Assembly (NCBI RefSeq): GCF_023284045.1
Contig: NZ_JAKIKQ010000003.1
Location: 186,001 to 250,000, forward strand
Reading direction: 5' to 3'
Origin: Shewanella kaireitica
GTDB lineage: Bacteria > Pseudomonadota > Gammaproteobacteria > Enterobacterales > Shewanellaceae
Length of the DNA stretch: 64,000 bases
The first letter of the stretch is position 1. Each line of letters starts with the position of its first letter. Below the pieces are notes generated by a model. That model ran no database searches. It was given only the letters and a program-made list of their open reading frames with translations, and was not told the DNA's origin. Shown in pieces: positions 45,773 through 54,973 of the stretch. Made by a program: the position numbers and the translations under genes.

Positions 45773-48700
45773 ATGAAAATATCGACGATAACGCTCGCCA
45801 TTGTTGGGGCCATAGCCCTCAATGGTTGTGGCTCTGATGAGCCGTATCAGGAAGTGAAGAAAGATGAGAAAATGGTCTCGGTGCAAAATCTCAAAGAAGC
45901 AACCACTGACACCAGCGTAACCAATGGCCAACAAACGACGGCTACATCCTTGTCTGAACTTGCAGTTAAACAGCCAGAGCGACTGTTTCTATATACCCGC
46001 AGCTTAGGCGACGCACCAAGGTATTCAGCCCCCATACATGGCTTTTCGCAAGGAGATGAAAAACTCGTCACCTTACGTATGACTGAAAACGGTATTCAAG
46101 TACGGCAAATAGACCGCGATAACATCGGCCTTGGCCATGGTTCTCGCTACGACAATGAGTACAACAAAGCCCCTGTGCTAACCATTCCTGGTGAATACGT
46201 TGATTTCCAATGCCAAAAAGACAATTGGAATGACTGCACTAACAAAGAGGAAGAGATCACCGACCGCAATGTCACTTGGGATCAAAAGAAATTCTTTATT
46301 CCTCACTTTGAAGCGGCACAAATTGCCGAAGAGAACTATACCGATCTGGTCACCTTCAAACAGTGCACCACCGAAACAGAATCGGCGCACTTAGTTAAAG
46401 ATGGCGATTGGCACGGTTATGAAATGGACTTAGCCAATGGCGTAATCAACTTTGAAATCGAGCATACCTATCAAGCCAACCCCGCTTGTTTTGGTAAGTT
46501 CTTTAAAGGTAATTTCGACAACCTCTCTTTCACAACCACTGAATATATCTCCATTGTAGCTGTTGACCAACTCGCCAGTGATGACTTTGACGTGGTGCCA
46601 TATAGTGAAGATGAAAATGGCAGCTATGGCTTTTTTAGAACCCAACATAACTATCGTGACGGCAATCATGCCGCGGGTAAAGACGGCTATGTACGTCAAT
46701 ACTTGAACCACTACAATCCGAAAAAAGCGGCGATTACCTATTACCTCAGTAATAACTTTTTTGAAGATAAAAACAAGCCATTCTTAGATGCTGCCAACGA
46801 AAGCATCACCGCGATGAACATCCAAAATAAGATGTTCGAAACAGGCTTACCGCCAATCAAGCTAGAAAAAGCGGGCAACCACCGTCACGGCGATCTGCGT
46901 TATAGCAATATTACCTTGTTTGATGAGCCACTCGACAATGGCTTGGCAGGGTATGGTCCATCAGCGGCTAACCCATTAACCGGCGAAATTGTTAGCGGCC
47001 GGGTCGATCAATATAGCGCCAACCTAGAGCAAGGTTCTACCCGTTACTACCGTCGCGTTCAGCTCGACTATAATCGCGGTATGCTTGACCCAAGCTCAGT
47101 AAAAGCACTCACAGGTGTCGACTACACTCCAGCACCTGAGGTGATAGCCCGAGCCAATGAAGTGGCGACCAACAAATTGGTTGCCCAGCAAACAGCGACC
47201 AGCGATAGCTCAATGAGCAGCCAGCCACTGCAAGCTGAGCTACCGCAAGCGAAAATCCCAACGCTCTCAACTGACACAGCCGACAGTGCACCACTAGAAG
47301 AGCTGGTCAATCAACACAACAAAACCGATGACTTCTGGGCTGAACACAACCTAATGAGTGTTAACGAAGCATTTGGTCTAGGTGGCGGTGCGCTGCGGGA
47401 ACTACCAAGAGGTCTGAAAGGTCATGAAATTGATTGGACCAATAGCGAATTTTGGATCGATGGTATTGTCGGTGGAAAATTAAAAGACATCGAAAAAATG
47501 TCGACCGCTTTCCAATCAGATCTGGTCATCAAACTTGCAGCGCAGGCCTTTGCAGGCACCCTAACCCATGAACTTGGGCATACGTTTGGCTTACGCCATA
47601 ACTTTGCTGGTAGTCGCGATCAAGCTAACTTCTTTAATGAACAAGAGATCAGCAAATTTGAGTCCGCATTTGCCGCCGCGGGTTACCCCAACCTCACTGT
47701 AAAAGCGGATTTCTCAAGCCAAATGGACTATAACGCTGACCGTTTTGCCACTACATTTGAGAAGTACGACCTCGCCGCACTGCGCTTTGGTTATGCACGT
47801 AACGTTGAAACCACAGATGGCGCTATGGTGTCACTGAAAGAGCAAGATGCAATTCGTCGTAAAGAGCTTAGCGAGGGTAACTTAACTGGTGCAACGCAAT
47901 ATGGTGCACTGCATAACATTGCCGCCGAAAATGACTTAAGGTACTTTGCTTTCTGTACCGACGGTCACGTGTCGTTAAACAGTAACTGTAACCGTTTTGA
48001 TGCAGGGACGAACAACGATGATATCGCGCAATACTATGTTGATCGATACTTCGACAGTTACGACACCATGAACGTACGTCACAACCGTCAAACGCTGTTT
48101 GAAGACAATATACTGCCCTACACTATCGACCGCCTCAGCGGCTTTAACGATATTCGTCAGTTTGTTGAAGATACCGCGACGGCGGAGGAGCTATTTGCCT
48201 TTAGTCAAAACGATCTGGCCGAGTTTTGTCCTACGCATCAAACGTACTGGTTCTGTGCATCCCAACGAGCAGTCAATAAAGCTGCTGACACATTTTTAAA
48301 AGTGGCAGGCATGAATGATATCTTCCTGCATGTCACCTACAAAATGAACAGCGATGACAGCACGGCATTTACTAAGGTTCATTCACTGGAAGATCTACTG
48401 GCGAGAATTTACCGTCTCAACGGGAATAAACTCGATGAAAGCTTAGATGTTGGTAAAATCATCATCAGCTTTGAGCAAGATCCTGAGAAGCTTAAGCAAC
48501 TATTAGTAAAAGCAGATGTAGTGCCTGCCTACCAAGATCTGGTTTATGCCGATGTCACCGTCAATAAAGGACGTCTACTTAACGGTCTTAAAGCGCCACA
48601 ATCAAACCCAAACCATCCTTATGTTAACGAAAGAGATGTACTGGGAATGTGGCCTGATAAGCTGTTAGCTGTGCGCCAATTGCTAACCAGAAAGTCACCT

Positions 48701-49342
48701 AGAAGCACCACAGGTCGTACTTACTATGCATTGGCCGATACCGCAAAAGTTCATGGCCAATTGCAAGGCATGCTTTGCCACATGACCATGGGCAATACTG
48801 TGAGTGATCTTAATGGTTACCTAACTAACCCAGCGCTTAAAAATGCCTGTGCCGATGTTGACCCACAATACTATAGTAGCGATGTGGATTATGCCGACCA
48901 GCAGATAGAAGCCCTACCGAGCTATGCCACATCACTTGGGCGTTACTTTGGCTTCCCGCAAAGCACTGGCGAAATGAAAGGTAAGAGCAATCTGCTGCAG
49001 ATGATGCTCAAGCAAGTGGTGCTGGCCTCACATGACAGTGACTACCGCGGCGAAGAGAAAGCCCGAGTATGGCGTGAATTTGCCGGTATTCATTTGGCAA
49101 GTGACGCAGTCAGTTCAGTGAAAACCATCTCGCTACAGGGCAAGAACTATGTAGCCACTGACGAAAACACGCTAGCGATAGCACTGATTGAGCAACTAGA
49201 ACAGCTTGATACATTAATGACCAATAAGCCGTTGATGGATCATGTCATGAATGCCGATGGCGCCACCTTCAAAGAGTTAATCGTCGATCCTATGGTCGCC
49301 AGAGACAAACGCGTGCTGACTTACCTACCCGTATTGTCATAA
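45773..49342 (+). CDS. Large zinc-metallopeptidase lipoprotein (DUF5117/DUF4953-like)
   Basis: The 1189-residue protein has a lipoprotein signal peptide (lipobox LNGC, Cys19) and a zinc site HELGHTFGLRHNFAGS starting at His599. HExxHxxGxxHN is the extended metzincin-type motif seen in the DUF4953 zinc-dependent metalloproteases. A linker with Ala/Gln/Ser-rich sequence (about 460-510) separates an N-terminal strand-rich region from the peptidase region. It should be anchored to the outer membrane. It follows the beta-barrel gene by 23 bases. An AGAGAGG ribosome site precedes the ATG. Substrates are unknown. Confidence 0.82.
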   Translation: MKISTITLAIVGAIALNGCGSDEPYQEVKKDEKMVSVQNLKEATTDTSVTNGQQTTATSLSELAVKQPERLFLYTRSLGDAPRYSAPIHGFSQGDEKLVTLRMTENGIQVRQIDRDNIGLGHGSRYDNEYNKAPVLTIPGEYVDFQCQKDNWNDCTNKEEEITDRNVTWDQKKFFIPHFEAAQIAEENYTDLVTFKQCTTETESAHLVKDGDWHGYEMDLANGVINFEIEHTYQANPACFGKFFKGNFDNLSFTTTEYISIVAVDQLASDDFDVVPYSEDENGSYGFFRTQHNYRDGNHAAGKDGYVRQYLNHYNPKKAAITYYLSNNFFEDKNKPFLDAANESITAMNIQNKMFETGLPPIKLEKAGNHRHGDLRYSNITLFDEPLDNGLAGYGPSAANPLTGEIVSGRVDQYSANLEQGSTRYYRRVQLDYNRGMLDPSSVKALTGVDYTPAPEVIARANEVATNKLVAQQTATSDSSMSSQPLQAELPQAKIPTLSTDTADSAPLEELVNQHNKTDDFWAEHNLMSVNEAFGLGGGALRELPRGLKGHEIDWTNSEFWIDGIVGGKLKDIEKMSTAFQSDLVIKLAAQAFAGTLTHELGHTFGLRHNFAGSRDQANFFNEQEISKFESAFAAAGYPNLTVKADFSSQMDYNADRFATTFEKYDLAALRFGYARNVETTDGAMVSLKEQDAIRRKELSEGNLTGATQYGALHNIAAENDLRYFAFCTDGHVSLNSNCNRFDAGTNNDDIAQYYVDRYFDSYDTMNVRHNRQTLFEDNILPYTIDRLSGFNDIRQFVEDTATAEELFAFSQNDLAEFCPTHQTYWFCASQRAVNKAADTFLKVAGMNDIFLHVTYKMNSDDSTAFTKVHSLEDLLARIYRLNGNKLDESLDVGKIIISFEQDPEKLKQLLVKADVVPAYQDLVYADVTVNKGRLLNGLKAPQSNPNHPYVNERDVLGMWPDKLLAVRQLLTRKSPRSTTGRTYYALADTAKVHGQLQGMLCHMTMGNTVSDLNGYLTNPALKNACADVDPQYYSSDVDYADQQIEALPSYATSLGRYFGFPQSTGEMKGKSNLLQMMLKQVVLASHDSDYRGEEKARVWREFAGIHLASDAVSSVKTISLQGKNYVATDENTLAIALIEQLEQLDTLMTNKPLMDHVMNADGATFKELIVDPMVARDKRVLTYLPVLS

Positions 49343-49671
49343 CGGTTAGATCAGATAACGGTTAGTAGCCCTAACCAGTAGTTAAAGACTGCTCCCCCAA
49401 AAAGGCCTGTATCTACAGGCCTTTTTTATTGAAAGCATATCTTGCTTAACATTGAGTTGGCCTGCTGAAGGGAGACACGAAGTTAAACCATCTACTCTGG
49501 CCCGAGAGCGCTTGATAAAGGGGTAAGTATAAGGTTTATTCTGTGTTCACCCTGCTGAAGCATTCGAATTGCATATACAAAGTCATTTAATGTATTTCAT
49601 TTTTAATGGGATTATTACCTCAACCAAGGATTACCTTGCTTTTAAAACTAAACTTTATTGAGGAATTGATT
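49343..49671. other. Intergenic region before the outer-membrane protein gene
   Basis: This 329-bp region holds the terminator at 49399-49428 and a short direct repeat CCTGCTGAAG (near 49461 and 49551). No gene is seen. The promoter of the 49672 gene must lie here. Confidence 0.55.
49399..49428 (+). terminator. Terminator after the metallopeptidase gene
   Basis: The arms AAAGGCCTGTA and TACAGGCCTTT are followed by a T run. Confidence 0.9.
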
Positions 49672-50208
49672 ATGAAAAACGTAAAACTTATTACACTAGC
49701 AACAGCGCTTACTACTGTACTTGCAGCACCAATGGCAGCCAATGCAACGGGCTTTTACTTAGGTGCCAACGCAGGCTCTGGCCAGCAAAGCCATCAGTTA
49801 ATGGAAAAGGCTGAAACAACTGGCGTAGCAGCCATTAAGGCTGGCTATGATTTTAACGACTACTTTGGCGCAGAAGTACGATATGGCGGTGTTAACCAGC
49901 GCTCATCTGATATTGAACTGAATAGCTTTGCTTCGGTTTATGCAAAAGTTCAGTACCCTATTACTGAGTCATTATCTGTTTATGGATTGGCAGGTGCGAC
50001 TTCTGCAAACTTACCGAAGGATAGTTTAATTGCAGTGCCACATAGTAAAAGCAAATCGAGTGGTTCTGAAAGCAGCGCTAGCTTTGGTGCTGGCGTGCGT
50101 TACGCTGTAACGGATAGTTTTGGCATCAGCTTAGAAGCGATGCGCATTTCATCTCACGATGCTTACAAGCTAGATGCTGTCATGCTAGGTGTTGACTATA
50201 AGTTTTAA
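49672..50208 (+). CDS. OmpA/OmpX-like small outer-membrane beta-barrel protein
   Basis: This is a protein of 178 residues. The start at 49672 has GAGGAA just upstream and gives a signal peptide cut near ANA (residues 23-25); an earlier ATG at 49606 would bury it behind 22 extra residues. The mature part is an eight-strand-type barrel: TGFYLGANAGSG, GVAAIKAGYDFNDYFGAEVRYGG, SLSVYGLAGAT, ASFGAGVRYAV and a final VMLGVDYKF with C-terminal Phe. It resembles the OmpA_b-brl/porin-family group. A terminator follows, then motif A of the RAYT array. Codons 82-178 and everything to the motif are copied again at 54974-55439. Confidence 0.85.
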   Translation: MKNVKLITLATALTTVLAAPMAANATGFYLGANAGSGQQSHQLMEKAETTGVAAIKAGYDFNDYFGAEVRYGGVNQRSSDIELNSFASVYAKVQYPITESLSVYGLAGATSANLPKDSLIAVPHSKSKSSGSESSASFGAGVRYAVTDSFGISLEAMRISSHDAYKLDAVMLGVDYKF

Positions 50209-50273
50209 CCACTTATAGATAGATTACAGCCCGCTAACATAAATGCTGCTCTGTACTTGAAAGCTAAATAACT

Positions 50274-50310
50274 AAAGCCTCAGTCACTTTCAATAGCGCT
50301 GAGGCTTTTT
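50274..50310 (+). terminator. Terminator of the outer-membrane protein gene
   Basis: The arms GCCTCAG and CTGAGGC are followed by a T run. The same terminator is repeated in the partial copy at 55344-55378. Confidence 0.88.
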
Positions 50311-50358
50311 GTATCTGCTGTAGTGGCCAAGAAATACAAGTTGCCATTAACAATGGCC

Positions 50359-50384
50359 CATTAACTATGGCTGTCTATGTATTT
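50359..50384 (+). repeat. Array motif A (REP-like)
   Basis: Reads CATTAACTATGGCTGTC followed by TATGTATTT. It is preceded by GTAGTGGCC about 35 bases upstream and by a second small hairpin GCCATTAACAATGGC (50343-50357). It closes the module that contains the intact outer-membrane protein gene. Confidence 0.75.
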
Positions 50385-50450
50385 ACTCTGGCCCTGGCAG
50401 CTCCCACTATTTCAATAAAGTGCTAGACCATAGGCTATTATTGAGTCAAC

Positions 50451-50957
50451 CTACTCTTCAGTACCACCTTTACGAGCCTCTTGGATCTCTGTTTGCATTT
50501 CGATTGATAACGCCTGCATTTTAGGTAAAAAGTCTTTCATCAACTCTTGTGAAACCAGCATCGAATCTTGCATTATCATAGGCATCTTTCTAACCATACT
50601 TTTCCCAGTGTCTGATTCATAAAAAGTGATGAGTCCTTTAACCTCTTCTTCGGTGAAATGGTTTGAATATACCTCGATCATTGGCCCCTTAAAAGTTTGC
50701 CAATTCATCTGCTCTTCTAATAAATCCGCATACTTACTCATATAATTATCATAAATAGGTTTGTCCTTTTCTGAAATATCCATTTGTTTTGACATTTCAT
50801 CAAACATGAGGCGCATCTGTCCGTGCATAGCATCCATCATTTTTGCCACCTCAGTTAACTCCATTAACTTTTCAACAGACTCTTTTGATGACTGTTGTTC
50901 AGCGTGAGCAGAAAACGTAACCAAAGATATAAAACACAGCATCGTAAAAATTTTCAT
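50451..50957 (-). CDS. DUF2059 family secreted protein
   Basis: This is a protein of about 168 residues. The start at 50957 has AAGGGA nine bases upstream and gives a signal peptide ending in AHA (near residue 20); a longer frame begins at 50984. The body is all helical with the DUF2059 pattern: HFTEEEVKGLITFYESDTGKS followed by MVRKMP. Members are periplasmic, with unknown function. It lies between motif A and the left end of the first RAYT unit. Its codon use is ordinary for the window. Confidence 0.83.
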   Translation of the reverse strand: MKIFTMLCFISLVTFSAHAEQQSSKESVEKLMELTEVAKMMDAMHGQMRLMFDEMSKQMDISEKDKPIYDNYMSKYADLLEEQMNWQTFKGPMIEVYSNHFTEEEVKGLITFYESDTGKSMVRKMPMIMQDSMLVSQELMKDFLPKMQALSIEMQTEIQEARKGGTEE

Positions 50958-50991
50958 TATTAATCCCTTAATTAAATGTCGCAAAAGTTAA

Positions 50992-51003
50992 TAGCCAGCC
51001 ATT
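50992..51003 (-). repeat. Left (3') REP-like end of RAYT unit 1
   Basis: Reads TAGCCAGCCATT; its reverse complement AATGGCTGGCTA matches the ATGGCTGTCTA core of motifs A-E in opposite orientation. The following bases up to the gene resemble those at 53697. Confidence 0.6.
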
Positions 51004-51218
51004 ATTAATCAACAACATAACGAGCTAAGAGCGCGAATTCAATACTTGGTCGTATTCTTATCATGAATATTCCTAGCTAACAGCATTCTGCTGGTGAAAT
51101 ATGCCTGAAATGATGAAATTTGACTGATATTGCTTTCTAAGGAGCGCAGATAATCAACTCAGCGATATTGTCTGAGGAAAGTCGATATTAGATGACCTCT
51201 ATTTTGAAAAACGCTGGG

Positions 51219-52251
51219 TTAATGGCTTGGCATATACTCGCAGCTGCTTGAAAAATGCCTTCGCCGTTTGTTGAGATTCTCACAGTAACGGCTGAACTCC
51301 TGCAATGTACCAACGGGACCATGAAACAATTGGCCAAATTCTCTGACGATTTTAACCCAATTTGTTGATGGTATATTGAGTCGATTCAAAATGGTTTCTG
51401 CGCTCGAAGAGATGGCCCCACGCTTATCGTCGCGAATAACTCTTCCCGTTTCATCGACAAGCTGTAGGTAATCTTTTATCGAAAATGCAATGCCTTTAGG
51501 CTGATTGACTCTTTCGTTACCAATAAAGGGCAAGAGTGACTTGGGCTGCTCGCCTTTTAGTGCAGCTTCGATTCTTAATTTGATACTCGTAAAATTAGAT
51601 TTCTCCGGTGTATTCGCCATCTTGGCACGAATAGGGTTGAGCTCAACATAGGCCATACAGGCTAGGACTGCAGCCTCATCTAGCAGCGCCTGAGATTTAA
51701 AACGCCCTTCCCAGAAGTGCCCCGTGCAGCTATCCTCAATATTGGCTTGCCTCGCGATAGGTTCATTCAAGCACCGCAACTCTTATGAAAACGTTAGCAA
51801 CTGATGTCACTAAGGCGTGAATGGTAAGTCGCGATAAGCTGTTTAAGTTGTGCGACCATGCACTCTTCAATCACTTCACCTTTAACAAATTTTTGCGTCA
51901 GCGCTGTGCCATTGAACAGTTTATGCCATTGCTCGACAACCTCTCTATCTGACCAGCTATTCACGGTATCTAAATCAATATAAAGTACAAGGTGCAAATG
52001 ATTACTCCCTCTCTTTGGTAAAGAATGCGTATGCCGCAACGTCAATGGCAAATGCTTCGGTTAACTTGAGTAGTTGCTCCTCAACCCAGCCTCTGCGGTG
52101 GTCATAGTTTTTGCCTGTGTATTTATCATCACCACACACTTTTTGTTTCGACAGCATGCACGCCGAACGACGCGGCTACAGCAGTGATAATAGGGACTTC
52201 TTACCAAATAAAGAGCTCAATACTAATGAGAGTTCGTCTTGGTCTCGGCAT
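51219..52251 (-). pseudogene. REP-associated transposase (RAYT), broken copy 1
   Basis: This copy is homologous along its whole length to the intact RAYT at 53906-54889, but broken. The 3' piece (51219-51779) starts at MRCLNEPIARQAN. The middle piece (51794 to about 52030) has the HUH histidines in SNHLHLVLYID and ends with a stop after SRLSDIS. Further upstream three short insertions of roughly 10-18 bases, relative to the intact copy, shift the frame near the N-terminus, near codon 28 and just before the HUH motif. It cannot make a full protein. Its leader hairpin and motif B are intact, so it may still be moved in trans. The first two insertions also occur in the truncated copy at 55440, so that copy came from this lineage. 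Confidence 0.87.
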
Positions 52252-52254
52252 GCA

Positions 52255-52294
52255 ACCTCCTTGTTAAATGCTCAAATCAAGCATAGTAGGAGGT
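52255..52294 (-). promoter_or_regulatory. Ribosome-site-sequestering hairpin of RAYT copy 1
   Basis: In the minus-strand transcript ACCTCCT pairs with AGGAGGT, the ribosome site four bases before the ATG; an inner ATGCT/AGCAT stem extends the fold. Confidence 0.6.
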
Positions 52295-52304
52295 CGCGAT
52301 TGAT

Positions 52305-52332
52305 GCCATTAACTATGGCTGTCTAAGTATTT
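52305..52332 (+). repeat. Array motif B (REP-like)
   Basis: Reads GCCATTAACTATGGCTGTC and then TAAGTATTT, a one-base variant of the tail. It has a GCCAT/ATGGC hairpin and GTAGGAGGT about 20 bases upstream. It closes the RAYT 1 unit. Confidence 0.75.
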
Positions 52333-52637
52333 ATTATTGGCGCGCATTAATGAGTACAATCACCAAAGTCGTTTACACCTTAAATGAGCCTGAAACTAAC
52401 TGTGCAAAAAGCACCTCTGACTTGAATAGTGCCATCTTAGGGTTAACCGATAACTGTCTAGTGCCCCTGATATTTCAAAGGATTGAAAAGCGTCAGGCAG
52501 CGATAAGATCGCACTAAGAGAGCCTCTATATGTGTTTGCTGTAAACGATGATTTGACAGCTAACTGACAGACGAAGTAGATGAATTTGTTGATTGGTTTT
52601 AATTTGACTGCAAAGCAGCCAAATAAGTTAGGCTCGC
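52333..52637. other. Non-coding stretch between motif B and the acyltransferase gene
   Basis: This 305-bp stretch has no gene. A hairpin with arms ATTTG.CTGC and GCAG.CAAAT at about 52597-52622 may end the acyltransferase transcript. Confidence 0.5.
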
Positions 52638-53669
52638 CTATTGACCAGCAGGAGGCTCATATGTGTTAGATGCTATGTTACGTATGAACCTAGCAACGGG
52701 CTTTTCAAAATATTTAAATGATACAAATGCTACTGAAACAGTTAGAACGAAAGATAATAATAATTTCAATTCAACACTTAAATTGAGCTTGTTTACAAAA
52801 ATAATAATTGGCATGTGAAGCAAATATAATGAATAAGATACTTTTCCCAAGAAGTCACCGAACCTGTTAGCTAATAGTACATTGTTATCAGGAACTAAAA
52901 ATACAATACAAAAAAATACGGAACTCATTACAAGTAATACTTCATAGCTTAACCACATTCTTGTCTTAGCATCAGACGTAACAGATGAGATCTCTGGATA
53001 CATAGCAGGTATTAAGAGTAACACGAAAATAAAGTAATGTTTCTTAAGGTATTTCGGTACATCAAAAGACTTATAATGCATTCCAAAAATAACCCCAATA
53101 AAAAAATAAGGTAAACTTCTTAACGTATTAAATAAGTTGTAACGAACTCCGTTTATGTCTCCATATACTCGTGGAAAGTTTGCGAAAAATAGCAGGAGCA
53201 TAACCGCTAATATTGAAAGGTAAATATAGCCTCTCCTATTCTTTGAAAATGACCAAAAAATCAGGAATACGAAGTAAAATTGTATTTCAGGGGGGATTGA
53301 CCAAAGTACACTGTCACCATATAAAAATAGTAGATGACTAATCAGTGCATTCGCATCTGGAATGTTATAAAGACTATCATTGCCGATTAAGGACAAAACA
53401 TAAGAGCTAAGTACAATAACCAAGAATAATGGAACTACTCTTGCGACTCGAGCTAATAAGTAGCGCTTGATATTAACGTTGCTGAATTTTTGGGGCAGGT
53501 ATAAGTGAGACATTAAAAAACCACTCAGCAAGAAAAACAGCATTACACCGTACGCTCCAGAGCCTCCGCCTAACATTCCATTAAGCCAATTTGTAATATC
53601 GCTAAAATGAGTAATAAACACAATTAATGCAGCCAACCCACGCAATGTGTTTAATTTTCTAATCTCCAA
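52638..53669 (-). CDS. Acyltransferase family 3 (OafA/YrhL-like) membrane protein
   Basis: The 343-residue protein has about ten membrane helices. The opening has LRGLAALIVFITHFSD, with the conserved His21. ARVARVVPLFLVIVLSSYV holds the R-x-x-R-x-x-P motif, and IPPEIQFYFVFLIFW the conserved Glu. Members O-acetylate surface or cell-wall polysaccharides. The start is a TTG with CGGAG six bases upstream. The gene is much richer in AT than its surroundings and lies between the two RAYT units, its 5' end only about 28 bases from the left end of RAYT 2, so it was probably acquired together with the array. Confidence 0.85.
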   Translation of the reverse strand: MEIRKLNTLRGLAALIVFITHFSDITNWLNGMLGGGSGAYGVMLFFLLSGFLMSHLYLPQKFSNVNIKRYLLARVARVVPLFLVIVLSSYVLSLIGNDSLYNIPDANALISHLLFLYGDSVLWSIPPEIQFYFVFLIFWSFSKNRRGYIYLSILAVMLLLFFANFPRVYGDINGVRYNLFNTLRSLPYFFIGVIFGMHYKSFDVPKYLKKHYFIFVLLLIPAMYPEISSVTSDAKTRMWLSYEVLLVMSSVFFCIVFLVPDNNVLLANRFGDFLGKVSYSLYLLHMPIIIFVNKLNLSVELKLLLSFVLTVSVAFVSFKYFEKPVARFIRNIASNTYEPPAGQ

Positions 53670-53696
53670 CTAAAACTCCGGACTCAAAATAATTAC

Positions 53697-53708
53697 TAGC
53701 CAGCCATT
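53697..53708 (-). repeat. Left (3') REP-like end of RAYT unit 2
   Basis: Reads TAGCCAGCCATT, as at 50992. An inverted repeat TTGATTATCAA lies next to it on the minus strand. It stands in opposite orientation to motif C at the other end of the unit. Confidence 0.6.
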
Positions 53709-53905
53709 GATAATCAACAACATAACGAGCTAGGAGCTAGACTTCAATGACCTAGTCGTATTCTTATCGTGAATATTCCTCCCTAAAGAGGATCTAAGTG
53801 TGAATTATGCGAAAAGTGATGAAATTTGGCTGAAATAGCTTTCAGAGAAGCGCAGTTGGTTAACCCAGCTATTTTTTCTGAGGTAAGTTGATGTTTTAGT
53901 GCCAT

Positions 53906-54889
53906 TTAGAGTGAGTGGTTGTGCATATATTCGCAACTACTTGAAAAGTGCCGTCGTCGCTTATTGAGGTGTTCACAGTAGCGGCTGAATTCCTCCAATG
54001 TACCAACTGGACCATGAAATAGTTGGCCAAATTCGGCGACGATTTTAATCCAGTTTGCAGCTGGAATATTTAGTCTGCTCAAGATAGCTTCTGCACTGGA
54101 AGATATTGAGCCACGCTTGTCATCACGGATTACTCGACCCGTTTCATCAACCAGAATTAAGTAGTCTTTGAGTGAGAAAGCAATGCCTTTAGGCTGGTGT
54201 ACTCTCTCATTGCCAATAAAGGGTAGCAGCTGCTTGGGCTGCTCACCGCTCAACGCAGCTTTGACTCTTAGCTTGATACTGGTGAAGTCTGATTTTTCAG
54301 GCGTGCTCGCCATTTGAGCCCGTATAGGGTTGAGTTCCACATACGCCATACAGGCAAGGACTGCAGCTTCATCCAGCAACGCTTGAGACTTAAAACGCCC
54401 CTCCCAGAAGTGCCCGGTGCAGTTATCTTCAAAATTAGCTTGCCTGGCGATAGGTTCATTGAGGCACCTCATAAACCAGCTGATATCACAGAGCCTTGAG
54501 CGATAGGTCGCAATGAGTTGTTTGAGTTGAACCACTAAATGTTCATCGATAACTTCACCCTTAGCGAATTTCTGCGTGAGCGTTGTACCATTAAACAACT
54601 TATGCCATTGCTCAACAACCTCTCTATCTGACCAGCTATTCGCCGTTTCAAGGTCAATATAAAGCACCACATGCAAATGATTACTCATCACGGCATAAGC
54701 AGCTACATCAATAGCAAACACCTCGCATAGCTTGATGAGCTGTTCTTCAACCCAACCACGGCGATGGTCGTAGTTTTTACCTGTGTATTTATCATCCCCA
54801 CACAGAAAGGCACGCCGAACTACGCGGCTACAACAATGATAGTAGGGAGTGTCTTCAATACTAATAAGTGTTCGTCTTGGTCTCGGCAT
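53906..54889 (-). CDS. REP-associated tyrosine transposase (RAYT), intact copy 2
   Basis: The 327-residue HUH/Y1-type protein of the IS200-like domain family (COG1943 type) opens with RPRRTLISIEDTPYYHCCSR, the N-terminus of long RAYTs. The metal-binding HUH is H71-L-H73 in VMSNHLHVVLYID. Later come FMRCLNEPIARQAN, GHFWEGRFKSQALLDE and AYVELNPIRAQMA, all family-typical. Which Tyr is the nucleophile I could not settle. RAYTs cut and rejoin single-stranded DNA at REP hairpins. REP-like sequences in inverted orientation flank the gene (53697 and motif C). The ribosome site is AAGGAGG but can be hidden in a leader hairpin. This is the only intact transposase of the window. Confidence 0.9.
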   Translation of the reverse strand: MPRPRRTLISIEDTPYYHCCSRVVRRAFLCGDDKYTGKNYDHRRGWVEEQLIKLCEVFAIDVAAYAVMSNHLHVVLYIDLETANSWSDREVVEQWHKLFNGTTLTQKFAKGEVIDEHLVVQLKQLIATYRSRLCDISWFMRCLNEPIARQANFEDNCTGHFWEGRFKSQALLDEAAVLACMAYVELNPIRAQMASTPEKSDFTSIKLRVKAALSGEQPKQLLPFIGNERVHQPKGIAFSLKDYLILVDETGRVIRDDKRGSISSSAEAILSRLNIPAANWIKIVAEFGQLFHGPVGTLEEFSRYCEHLNKRRRHFSSSCEYMHNHSL

Positions 54890-54892
54890 GCA

Positions 54893-54932
54893 ACCTCCTT
54901 GTTAAATGCTCAAATCAAGCATAGTAGGAGGT
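54893..54932 (-). promoter_or_regulatory. Ribosome-site-sequestering hairpin of RAYT copy 2
   Basis: ACCTCCT and AGGAGGT are 7-bp complementary arms 26 bases apart, with an inner ATGCT/AGCAT stem. In the transposase mRNA the arm nearest the ATG is the Shine-Dalgarno sequence, so folding would block translation, as known for IS200 tnpA. Confidence 0.7.
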
Positions 54933-54942
54933 CGCGATTGAT

Positions 54943-54970
54943 GCCATTAACTATGGCTGTCTATGTATTT
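54943..54970 (+). repeat. Array motif C (REP-like)
   Basis: Reads GCCATTAACTATGGCTGTC then TATGTATTT. AGGAGGT lies upstream, eight bases before the ATG that starts one base ahead of the motif, and the reading frame runs straight into the outer-membrane protein fragment. Confidence 0.8.
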
Positions 54971-54973
54971 TTC

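Noticed and set aside
49606..49671. Upstream ATG giving a 200-residue version of the outer-membrane protein.
   Set aside because: The ATG at 49672 has a good ribosome site and a proper signal peptide; the longer form would hide the signal peptide.
52597..52640. GAGCCTAAC next to a hairpin behind the acyltransferase gene as an attC site.
   Set aside because: The fold is a simple short hairpin and lacks a matching GTTAGGC-type second end; a terminator is more likely.
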